Assembly (NCBI GenBank): GCA_964036315.1
Contig: OZ038480.1
Span: forward strand, 7,312,703 to 7,376,702
Source of the DNA: Acanthosepion esculentum
Taxonomy: Eukaryota > Mollusca > Cephalopoda > Sepiida > Sepiidae
Length of the DNA stretch: 64,000 bases
Reading direction: 5' to 3'
The translations under genes and the position numbers were made by a program. This document shows, piece by piece, positions 1 to 9,429 of the stretch (position 1 is the stretch's first letter; the number at the start of each line of letters is the position of its first letter). The notes under the pieces were generated by a model, which worked only from the letters and a program-made list of their open reading frames with translations, did not search any database and was not told the origin of the DNA.

Positions 1-1620
1 GTCAGGTATTTGAATTTTTTGTTGATTGTGTTAGTTGTTATCCTGTTATACCTGCAGTAAAATAAGGAAACTTGTTTAAATAATATAACATTAACTTCGT
101 TGTTTTTTTCTTTAAACCTCCAGACCAAGGCAGTCTTCTGGATGTTGTGATCAAGAGTCAAGACAATTTATTATAGTAAATTTAATATCATGGCTCTTCT
201 CCAAGACACTGCATAGCTTTCTGGTCCTCTCAATCCAAAAGGTTGCCAACCCCTGATGTAGACAATACACCTCACTTACTCGTTAACTCACCAGCAGAGT
301 AAGTTCAACTTTTACTTCATCTCTTTTAAAGAGATTTTCTTAGGAACATATTCCTTGAATTTGCACTTTCTTTCAGGAATTATCCTCAAAACTTTCTCTA
401 CATGAAATTATCCTGATAGTAGAAAAATTTCCAAATTGCTATTTCCACTCTTTTGTTTATTTTCTCAACCAAATGAATACTTTAAATTTTTGTTTATCAT
501 CACAGGACCTCTTCTCAACTTCAACCCCTAACATAACAACAATATAAAAGATTTTGTCTATTACCAAAAAAGTTAAATAATACTTAAAAAAAAAAAAAAA
601 GTACTTGAATAATATTTACAAACATGAAGATAATTTTTTTGCACAAGGTACAACAATCCAGTTGTAAATCATATCCCCCAATAAAAAGTATTTCATCAAG
701 ACACAATCCACCATTTAATCCAAGATGGCAATCTCTCTCTTTGTAAAGTCTACCTTCTAAAGGTTGCAGTGGGGATTTCTCAAATTCTGGTGGTACATGA
801 GAGAAATTCTGGAACTACATTACCAAGTCTGTCATGCTCTAAGTGCTTTGAACTCTTTTTATGATTAGAAGTTCGCAAAACTGCCTTTTTTTGCCTCGAT
901 AGAAAAAGCCAATTTGCTTCTCCCTGCCTCAAGTGTTCACTATGTATTTCAGACGAAAAAAAAGTTCAATCAGCAAGTGAACTGGAGAAATGACAGGTAG
1001 TTATGTGCAGATTCTGCTGATGTTACCTGTGTTATGCACATCAAGTTTCCCACTTCTGTGATGGTTTTAGGGGTAGTGAAGAAAATGTCATGCCACCCTA
1101 CTTATATAAATAGGGTATTTGGTTGAATGCTACTGGCTACACTGAGGTTCTGGAAACAGTTGTGAAGCCCTGAATAGACCTTGTTTGCGATGGAAGGCCT
1201 TATGTGTTTCATCAGGACACTGCACCTATTCACAAAGCTGTGGTGACCTAAGATTGGATGGTAACCAATCTGCGTGGGCACATCACAGCAATGTGGCCAC
1301 CTAACTTGTCAGACTTAATCCCCTTGACTATTACATGTGGGGTGTTGTTGAATGGGAGACTAACTGATGTTCCTACAATATGACCGATTCCCAGAAAACT
1401 GCCATTATCCAAGTAATGTCCAATATCAATACAAATCACATGATGCATGCATGTCAGTAATTCTGGTTCTGCATTGATGCCATTGTTGCAATTGAAGGCA
1501 GTTACGTCAAAAAAACATAACCCAATCATTATTTTATCTGTGTACCAAGTTTTCTATCAATAAATTTAGTTGTTTTTCTATTGGTTTTCAATGTGTTCTC
1601 AAATACCTGACGCACACTGT
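1..1620 (+). mobile_element. Tc1/mariner (maT-like) DNA transposon remnant, left end cut by window edge
   Basis: The first 12 bases (GTCAGGTATTTG) are the exact reverse complement of 1600-1611, and transposase remains lie between them. This identifies two terminal inverted repeats. At the right end the repeat continues outward as CGCACACTGTAG, so the outer part of the left repeat probably lies before base 1. The transposase is on the plus strand and badly broken. The first ~1 kb between the left repeat and the transposase shows no clear coding and may hold later insertions. No target-site duplication can be checked because the left edge is missing. Confidence 0.7.
1090..1510 (+). pseudogene. 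Broken DD37D-like mariner/Tc1 transposase (C-terminal half)
   Basis: Plus-strand translation gives a recognisable C-terminal catalytic half: a LETVVKP block near 1147, the second catalytic aspartate in VFHQDTAPIHKA near 1207-1240, a tryptophan/proline block (MWPPN), and the third acidic residue in PLDYYMWGVVEW near 1318-1350. The spacing between the last two acidic residues is close to 37 residues, which fits maT-type (DD37D) mariners better than DD34D mariners. There is an in-frame stop after AVVT, a one-base frameshift just before DYYMWG, and further stops, so it cannot make transposase. The N-terminal DNA-binding half was not found. The family call is by remembered motif pattern. Confidence 0.65.
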
Positions 1621-2219
1621 AGCTTCATGTGCAGGAGATGCATTTTAGAGTAAATATGTATAATAACAAGTATACTTTTGATACACCCTAATATACAATA
1701 ATAATAATAATAATAATATAGTGTAGCCATAGTCTTCAGATGTGTGCAGTAAGTAAGCTTTGAAATAAAGGTCTGTAAAAACAAAAAATACATTTGATGT
1801 ATGTATTAATAATAGGGCTAAAGGACCAGTTGTTATCTAAAGAATTGCAAAAGAAGACAATCTAGCGCTGCGATCAGATGAATTGATATGAAGATATAAG
1901 GCGTCATCCATGACTCTTGGATTCTGAAGACTATATGATCAAAATAGATTGATTTATTGAAGAATGGAAAAAAACGAGAAACAGAACTTATAACAGGTGT
2001 TCATTTACTTGGAAATATCAACTTCAAATGAAGAATATTCCAAACTGATACTTCTGTTTGTCATTGCAATCAATCCCATTGAGTGAGTAGATCAATTGTA
2101 TAAGTTGGTCATCGAAAATGAAAAAGTAAGGATTTTCTGGGACATGAAGATTCAACTGGATAAAGTCATTGAACATTTCACACATGTAGATAAAAGCAGT
2201 TTTCAGCAAAGAAGACTTG

Positions 2220-2405
2220 TGTTCGTTACCCTTACTGACATTGCTTTGCCCATTTGATACAAGAGTAGTCGAGAAAGAAAAACTGAAAACCGAGAACTGT
2301 ACAGACTTAAAGTATCAAATCAAGAGAATATGGAATTGCCGAAAAGGTAGAGATGGTGCCGATTATAATCAGAGCACTAGGAACAGTTAGAGAATTTTGC
2401 CCATT
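2220..2405 (+). pseudogene. LINE ORF2 C-terminal tail remnant
   Basis: Two short plus-strand segments in different frames match the tail that follows reverse transcriptase in many invertebrate LINEs. The first has PFDTRVVEKEKLK followed by DLKYQIKRIW (about 2255-2330). The second has VEMVPIIIRALGTV (about 2350-2390). In that family these come consecutively: a charged 'EKE..K...Y.DLK.EI..IW' helix and then a 'V.P.VIGALG' strand. A frameshift separates them and stops flank both. No upstream polymerase domain is visible, so this is a short 3' fossil. Confidence 0.6.
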
Positions 2406-2409
2406 GATT

Positions 2410-3690
2410 GAAAGCATAAGATTGTAACAGTGAGTTTATGTGTTGCAAAAGATTTCTCTGTTTAGCATAAATAATAAAATAAAAATCATTGATACGTAAT
2501 AGCTGTAGGATATTGCTCAATATCTGATGATCAGCTAACAATGTCCCATAAGTTGTGCAAAAAGACAAATAATAATAATGGATCCCCAGATAGCCTTATA
2601 TGTTTACATGAAATATGCTTTGGTTGTAAAGTTTAGTAAAAATGAAAATTTTTGAACATGCTAATAATAGAAAATAAGCAACTATTATGTAAGTTATTTT
2701 TTTATGTCCTCAGACGACCAGTTTTAGAGAAGTATTTCAGTTTTTTGTGTCAGATTATAAAAAAACAAATTTGAATGACTTCAATAAGAAGGCAATGATA
2801 ATTGGCATTCAAAGAAAAAATATATTTGTTCCTTTAGTGTAGTGCCACCAACCCACTTCCAACCAATTTTCACCATTCAAGTCTGTGTTGTATGTGAACT
2901 AAAAGTATTGCAGGTGTTCAAAAAAAATATCTGCAATTAGGAAGAATTTGTTTGTCAGTTCAGGTAGAGACTTCAAAATTTGATAGACTGACATAATGGA
3001 TACAGATGAAGGTTTTAATGCTAGAAAAAAAACCCCAAAAAATGTATTTGTTCCTTATATAGAAAAGTAGGGAAGGGGGGCTACAACTTATCTGTTATAT
3101 GGATTTATTCTGAAATCATCTCTCATAGAAGTAACATGGCTTATTACGATTTCACTTTTCGATTATTTCTCTTTGTGATTTCTTAACATGGCTTATTACA
3201 ATTTTTTTATTCTATCCTTACTTTCTGTTCATTAAAGAAAGCCAAAGTTCAATGAATATAATTTTTGGTTCAACATGATTGATGTTCTGGCTACTTTATG
3301 TTCTTCAAGATAAGGAAATAGTTGGTCTCGTATGTGAGGTCAGGTAAAAAAAAGTCAATTTTGAATGCTGATTAGTTGCTTCTAAAAAAGACCTACCTTG
3401 TAGGTAGATCTTTTTTTCTTAGAATTTTGTTGCTGCATAATCTTCTAAACAGTTTCATTTGATATAAGAAGCAACTTTGCTTAGTAAATATCAACAATAA
3501 AGGTTGTCACTGGCTTTGTGGTTGAGACAGTTACATATTTCTCACTAGCAATAGTGTTCAAGTTTAAATAAAAGCTATGATTTTAAATGATGATTTTCAA
3601 AGCAATAAAACTCTCACTCCCAGCAAGAGTGTCACAACAGTCTACCTTATTGTCTTTCCACCTAATCTGGTCTGACATTTAGTAATTAAC
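2410..3690. other. No gene recognised
   Basis: AT-rich sequence with only short chance reading frames. I see no splice-flanked coding segment and no transposon domain. A small imperfect hairpin lies near 3384-3418 (AAAAAAGACCTACC against GGTAGATCTTTTTT) and could be a foldback scrap. Nothing else stands out. Confidence 0.5.
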
Positions 3691-3698
3691 CATACCTA

Positions 3699-4371
3699 TG
3701 TCAATAAGTTTGTAGACTAATGAGAACTACACAGGTAAGTCAATAAGTTTATAGACTAATGAGACCTACACAGGTAAATCAATGAATTTGTAGACTAATG
3801 AGACCTACAGAGGTAAATCAATAAGTTTGTAGACTAATGAGACCTACACAGGTAAATCAATAAGTTTGTAGACTAATGAGACCTACAGAGGTAAATCAAT
3901 AAGTTTGTAGACTAATGAGACCTACACAGGTAAATCAATGAATTTGTAGACTAATGAGACCTACACAGGTAAATCAATAAGTTTGTAGACTAATGAGACC
4001 TACAGAGGTAAATCAATAAGTTTGTAGACTAATGAGACCTACAGAGGTAAATCAATAAGTTTGTAGACTAATGAGACCTACAGAGGTAAATCAATAAGTT
4101 TGTAGACTAATGAGACCTACACAGGTAAATCAATGAATTTGTAGACTAATGAGACCTACAGAGGTAAATCAATAAGTTTGTAGACTAATGAGACCTACAG
4201 AGGTAAATCAATAAGTTTGTAGACTAATGAGACCCACACAGTTAAATCAATGAATTTGTAGACTAATGAGACCTAAACAGGTAAATCACTAAGTTTGTAG
4301 ACTAATGAGACCTACACAGGTAAAATTTTGTAAACTAATCAGATATACACAGGTAAATCAATAAGTTTGTA
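3699..4371 (+). repeat. 39-bp tandem array (about 17 copies)
   Basis: A 39-bp unit built on GTAGACTAATGAGACCTACA followed by CAGGTAAATCAATAAGTTT is repeated head to tail about 17 times. Two alternating positions vary between copies (CACAGG/GAGAGG-type and AATAAG/AATGAA-type). Central copies are nearly identical, while copies at both edges are diverged; the last ones near 4320-4371 carry deletions. That is the expected pattern for unequal exchange. There are no unique spacers, so this is not a CRISPR array. No open coding frame of note crosses it. Confidence 0.95.
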
Positions 4372-4494
4372 TCCCTACTGATGGAAAAAAGTACTTATTT
4401 TGAATAACAAATATTTTTTTTTTACAACATAATTTTCTTTGTCAATGCACTTAATCCAACACTTCTATAATCATTGACTAAATATTACACAAGA

Positions 4495-4810
4495 TATGCT
4501 CATAGCATAGCAGTTAATAGTGCAGAAAGCGGGATTGGTGTGTTGAATTTCAATTCCAGCCAAGGTTGTTGCGTTCACACACAGATACCCTTAGAAAAGA
4601 TAGGGATCCAGCTTTTTCTCTCTCACTAGCTAAAAGTTAACAGCAGAGTAAACTGGGATATCTAGCCTTGTTTGGCCACCAGGATAGGAGAAGGATGGCT
4701 CTGAATTCAAAACTGGTTGGGTATGGGTTAGGAACTTCATCCTGCAAAAACCTGAGCAGCACTCTAGCATGATGCTGCTGTGGCCCTTTATTTTACCTGG
4801 GGTCTACACA
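4495..4810 (+). mobile_element. tRNA-derived SINE-like element
   Basis: The start of this block resembles a degraded pol III internal promoter. An A-box-like stretch occurs near 4508-4525 (TAGCAGTTAATAGTG) and a B-box-like stretch near 4545-4560 (GAATTTCAATTCC). A conserved-looking body follows with ACACACAGATACCC and GCAGCACTCTAGCATGATGC. Composition is clearly less AT-rich than the flanks. It differs in body from the minus-strand SINEs at 20.9, 53.7 and 58.9 kb, so it is a second SINE family. It is not a functional tRNA because the cloverleaf does not close. Confidence 0.55.
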
Positions 4811-4814
4811 GGTA

Positions 4815-7200
4815 AACAACATCAAATATTATACATTGAAAATTTCAGATAAAAATTTGGTTAATATCACAGACTACATCTTATTGATCCTCTTTTGTTA
4901 AAGAAATTAGAATTACACCAGAATATGAATTGCAAATGTTCTGTGTAAGAATAACTTGTACCATTTTTTTTTTAAATAACCAAAAAGTTTTGATCTTTGG
5001 CAACAAAAAAAGACCTGAATAATTGCACCTGGCGTCTGACTTTTCAAAGAGGCGATAATTTTAACACCTTAACAAACCATTCCCCCCCCACCCCACCCAA
5101 TGTGGAAATTCTGAGGCAGGTTTTTTTTTATCGATTATAAATAAGTAATAGAGGAATTATGAAACTGTTTTTTACATTCAGAAAAAACTTTAAAAGTCTT
5201 TAAGTTTTTCTAATGATCTTCCTTTTTTGAAAGACACTCCAAAGATGGAAGCACAACCACATTTCTCTCACACAGTGTAGAATTCTTACAGATTCCATAC
5301 AATACACTCAAGGTTTTAAAAATGAGCTCCTTGAAAACTGATAGAATGTGCTTGAGGCAATAATCATTATGGACTGGTTGGCACTCTAAACTCCCAACTA
5401 AAGGAAAAATGTAAGAATATTAGAAAATGAAGATTTATCTTGTTTATCACATTCAATGAAACATGTATAAAAGAATGTTTGCTCCCAAATATACTATATA
5501 TACATATATATGTAAAAAAGAACTTTCTTTCTTTTTTTTTTAAACTTTGTGAGTGTAGAAATTGTCCAAATGATTCTTTGTTCTCAGTGCTTTTAGCTAA
5601 TCTCAAGGATTTTGGTTCTGGCATTGTAAATAGCATGAAAGTGCTATTGCAGAGAGCCTGAAAGTTGTTGAAAGGTACATATTCTCTCAATTACCAAATA
5701 AGGCTATTGCACTACTGGCGCGTGTGTAGATGTTGTTACAGGTTGTTTTTTTGTTTTTTATGATTAGGGCCTTCAATATTTTAGATGATTTTTGTAGGTG
5801 GAAAGGTACATCACATTTATATTCTTAATGAGGATATCTCATACCAAGGTTGGCACATTTCCATGCTGGTCTAAACGTGATAGGGTCAGCCATCATAAGT
5901 GAGTGGTAGTGTGTCCAATGTAATCTGTTTTCTATGGGCATTTGAATTCATAAATAATGTTGGTCTTATATAGTTTTGATTTTGTCAGCAAACTGTTGTT
6001 GCTGATGACTTGCACATGCATAGTCATTGTAAATGTGAAGGTCACACAATACACAAACTCACTCAGTGATATTTCATCACTGAATTTGTAAACAGACAGG
6101 AAAGTCTTCATTCATTTATGCACAATAATGCCCCCTCAAGTTGATTGTTCAGTGACATCAAAGCTGCACAAACAGTTCTTAAGATATTCAAGATGGCTGG
6201 CTATGCTCTAGGTGGACCTATATATCTTCCTTTCTTTGATATATTGCCTTGCTTTAAAATGGTGGGGGAAATTTGAATATTAGGTGAAAACATCAAAATT
6301 GTAATTCATAAGAATATGATCTATATTCCTTTCTGTGTGATAGGATGAAAGAAAAAAAAACAGTTAAAAATTAATAATAATGTCAATGGTACAGCTAAGA
6401 AATTCAGACAATTTAAGGTTACTATGTTACACTATAGCTGGGACAATTCTCATCATGTCAACTAAACACTGTGAATGATAGAGCATGGGTTAGTTGACCT
6501 GGTGACTAGTTTGGCAATGTCTGAGACAGGAGACTACTGATTTAAAGAAGTCAGTATTGAAATGTCATAAACCAAAGCCAGCCATATATTTTGCTACACA
6601 AGAATAAAGTTGATGGATTCCCGAGATATCTAATGACAAAGATCACCAGAATCCCATAATAAGATTTTAACAAAATTTATTCTAGCTTATAGTCACATAT
6701 GTGTTTGAAACTAATGATTTCCTTTTCTTAATTCTAATTGTTGACAGTGTTACATAGGAATTTGAACTTTTAATCTCTTGTTCATAGCAATGATAATGAG
6801 TATGATGACAGAAAAGTCTTAGGAGTCTCTTTCCTCATTCTTCCACTTTTTCAAAGCTTGGTATGCTAACCTGGTTGCCCTGTTCAATTATGGCTGAAAC
6901 TATGAGTTTTTCTTCTTGTGTCTCTTTTCCATTCATATTTATTGAATGTCTTGTATAATCGGAAATTATCACCCAGTGTATACATACTAAAAAGTTCCTT
7001 TTGAGTTCATATGAAGTGGGATGAAAAGAAAGTATGTACATTTCGTTTACCCCCCAACCTGATACATTTCCAATACACTTACTTCTTTCCTCCTCCACCC
7101 TCGCCTTCTACCACACTTCAAATTGTACACTTATTCAAGTATTTTTTTTTTTTTAAATATAGCAATCATAATTTTTTATTTTTTTTAAAAGAATAAAGCA
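4815..7200. other. No gene recognised
   Basis: AT-rich sequence without recognised domains. A minus-strand frame at about 5222-5388 is open for some 60 codons and preceded by a pyrimidine-rich AG, but it matches nothing I know and such lengths occur by chance in this window. Other reading frames here are short and low-complexity. Confidence 0.45.
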
Positions 7201-7208
7201 TTAGGAAG

Positions 7209-7262
7209 TCCTCTGAAGATACCGAAAGGTTGAAACCAAGGTAGCAGAATCGGCTGATCTCG
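7209..7262 (+). other. Hammerhead-ribozyme-like core in a repeat remnant
   Basis: CTGAAGA (7213-7219, fits CUGANGA) is followed by a small hairpin ACC-GAAA-GGT and then GAAAC (7232-7236). This is the order of conserved core elements in hammerhead ribozymes: CUGANGA, stem II, GAAA. The stem closing pair is not the usual G-C, and I cannot see a convincing stem III with a cleavage site, so activity is doubtful. Similar arrangements recur in Penelope-end-like repeats elsewhere in this window. Confidence 0.3.
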
Positions 7263-7289
7263 TAAATTTTTCAAATAGACACACACATT

Positions 7290-7340
7290 ATTTATTTATA
7301 TATATATATATGTATATATATACACACACACACACACACT
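7290..7340. repeat. (TA)n/(CA)n compound microsatellite
   Basis: Uninterrupted TATA run passing into an ACACAC run. Simple-sequence DNA with no other content. Confidence 0.95.
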
Positions 7341-7377
7341 GGTTCACAAAAAGAGCTCAATGTATTTATTAATACAG

Positions 7378-7511
7378 AGCAATTTAATCCAAAATTACAT
7401 CATATGGGGAATAACCTATTTCAACCCTGGTGTTGATAAGGCGGATGACTGATATCTTAGTCTGCTAAAATAAGCTATTCCTCATGTGAGGTAATTTTGG
7501 ATTTTATTGTG
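7378..7511. repeat. Foldback (inverted-repeat) element
   Basis: A left arm of about 45 bp (7378-7425, containing AATCCAAAATTACATCATAT) is matched in reverse complement by a right arm at 7465-7511 (containing GAGGTAATTTTGGATT), with several mismatches. The arms flank a roughly 40-bp centre. The unit is bounded on both sides by dinucleotide repeats. It looks like an old MITE or foldback transposon without coding capacity. Confidence 0.65.
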
Positions 7512-7518
7512 CTATATA

Positions 7519-7580
<62 letters not shown>
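7512..7580. repeat. (TA)n microsatellite
   Basis: About 65 bases of nearly pure TA repeat following the foldback element. Confidence 0.95.
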
Positions 7581-7581
<1 letters not shown>

Positions 7582-7589
7582 AGAAATAT

Positions 7590-7740
7590 AGTTTTATGGT
7601 GTGCTATAATTATGGGATAAAGTGCTCAATATCAGAGATAGAGCATATGTAAATATAAATATAAAAGTGAACCTTGAAGTCAACACTCATGAAACAGCCT
7701 GTCTCCTCTGAGTGTTGACTTCAATGTTCACTTTTGTATT
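7590..7740. repeat. Dispersed repeat with 27-bp inverted arms
   Basis: The left part (about 7605-7650, GATAAAGTGCTCAATATCAG within it) recurs in reverse complement at 58553-58618. The right part contains 27-bp arms, 7664-7690 and 7711-7737 (AAGTGAACCTTGAAGTCAAC against GTTGACTTCAATGTTCACTT), which form a strong hairpin around CCTGTCTCC. The whole block sits between two long TA microsatellites, as does the copy at 58.6 kb. This suggests a mobile unit that inserts into, or carries, TA repeats. Confidence 0.65.
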
Positions 7741-7748
7741 TGTGTGTA

Positions 7749-7754
<6 letters not shown>

Positions 7755-7845
<91 letters not shown>
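7755..7845. repeat. (TA)n microsatellite
   Basis: About 90 bases of TA repeat with one CATACATA interruption, preceded by a short TG run. Confidence 0.95.
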
Positions 7846-7847
<2 letters not shown>

Positions 7848-8204
7848 AACCCAACCTAACAATTTGTCATCAATGATGTATTAGCACAATTTATATTCTT
7901 TGTCTGAGAAAGCACATAGCCAGTGACCCACTTGACTTAATTCTGTTAACCTAATTCTCAAAAACTATGCTTTCTATAGGACCATTGGTGAATATATCTC
8001 TATGAATATCAAGTCATATGTTCCACTAATTTGACTAAGTATTTTGTTTGCTTTTTGGGAGAACCATTTTTCTAAAATTATTCTGCTTAAGACAACACAT
8101 CAATCTGATGGATAGGACTTTACTTAATCAACTTAATTTCAAGAGTTTTCAGAAATAAATTAAAATTTCAACTAAGGAAGAAATTTCTTTCCTGCTTGGT
8201 ATCT

Positions 8205-8515
8205 CGGCTGCATGAATTTAAGTATAGCACTAGAATGGCAATTACGTTTCACTGTTTAAATAGCTAGATGTGACTTAAGGGCTACTCTAATCATTTCATT
8301 TCTTGCACCTCTTGCTTGTGGAACTCTTCTGGTTTCTTGCTTTCCTGCCACCTACAACCTTAAAAGATTTAAATGCAATACCAACTGCCACTGTCTGCCT
8401 GTCTAAATCTTGTTCTTTTATGGTCCTTTTCCCTCACTAACATCATCTCATTTTACTCTCAGTAACTCTTTGTGCCTTAGTGGCATTATTGCTGTCCTTG
8501 GGGTGAAATGATAAA
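8205..8515 (+). pseudogene. CR1/jockey-like LINE 3' end (copy A)
   Basis: Plus-strand translation gives a broken LHEFKYSTRMAI... segment and then CLWNSSGFLLSCHLQPLKDLNA, followed by a tail ending CCTTGGGGTGAAATGATAAA. The same order (L.EF...TRLA, a small tryptophan-containing block, then this 3' tail) is seen in the fragments at 23.8-25.4, 30.8 and 33.8 kb, so they form one LINE family. In full elements this region follows the reverse transcriptase. Several stops are present and only the last ~300 bp of the element is kept, as expected of 5'-truncated retrotransposition. Confidence 0.65.
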
Positions 8516-8954
8516 CAAAAAACATGTCATCCTTTCTGGCCAACTTGCAAATGTAGTAGGCAGGTATAGGGCTAAACCAAGTGTTACGAACCCTCATCTA
8601 AATCTATTATAAAAGCTATATCAATGCTTATATTTTAGAAGCATTCTAAAATAAAAAGCTCAGTACTCACAGAAAGCTTAAAAATAGGAAAGCAAAGAGA
8701 TAAGGTAGAATTGAATGTCGACAGATATTAACCAGACTGTACATTTTCTTTTTCTTTTAATCACGTGTTGACAACACGATTTAGCCTGGATGGATCCAGA
8801 CAGAGAAACTGAAACACTTTAAACTTTCTGTGACCCTGCACTTGAGAGAAAGGGTCAGTGACCTCATTTTGCTCACTCAGAAAAAAAGGTTCATATTTGA
8901 AAATAAGGACCACGTGATGAGAAAAAACAAAAAAAAACAAAAACAAAGAACAGT

Positions 8955-9275
8955 GAAATGAAAAAGTTAGTCCCTGTCTAAGCCTTCAGGCTGGGCGGAT
9001 GTGTCCGCTATAGGATGCGATGATCCGGTGATGGTTATGTGAAAAAAGTCCCTGCCCAAGTCTTTAAGACTGGAAGGACGAGTCTGCTATGACTGCAATA
9101 GTCAGCTATAGAGTTGTGTATGCAAAAGTGAGTTCATCTTCAATCTTCGGAACGGTCAGACGGCTTTGAAGGCAATAATCAGTTATAAAATTGGTCATGC
9201 AAAAATGTCCCTCTTCGAACGGAGTGGACAATCGACTACAAGTGCGATAGTCAGCTACAGATTTTGATATGTGAA
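8955..9275 (+). repeat. Degenerate ~75-85-bp tandem repeat (4 units)
   Basis: Four diverged units each start with GTGAAAA/GCAAAA plus a GTCCCT-like stretch and end in a block like GCAATAGTCAGCTATAGAGT; unit boundaries are near 8955, 9040, 9119 and 9198. The units are only partly alike, so the repeat is old. It immediately precedes the large purine-rich array, with about 150 bp between, and is much richer in G and C than that array. No coding is apparent. Confidence 0.55.
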
Positions 9276-9429
9276 AGAAGTGTTTGGGTTCAAGGAAACA
9301 AACTCTGGCATGCAAAGGAATGCTGCTACATTAAGACCAAAGAAAGACATGTATTCTCATAAAAGCTAAGAGAAAGACAGCTTCAATTTATTTGTCACTC
9401 AAGCTCCTGGACCAGATAAAAGATAAAAG

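Noticed and set aside
3384..3418. Small A/T-rich hairpin as terminator or structured RNA
   Set aside because: Imperfect, short and isolated; no adjacent gene.
3699..4371. CRISPR-like regular repeats
   Set aside because: Head-to-tail 39-bp units without unique spacers, in a eukaryotic-type sequence; an ordinary minisatellite. The same applies to 36278-39715.
4495..4570. Functional tRNA gene
   Set aside because: A- and B-box-like sequences are degraded and no cloverleaf can be drawn; it is the tRNA-derived head of a SINE.
5222..5388. Possible minus-strand exon (about 60 open codons after a pyrimidine-rich AG)
   Set aside because: No similarity to focadhesin or any family I know, and frames of this length are common by chance here.
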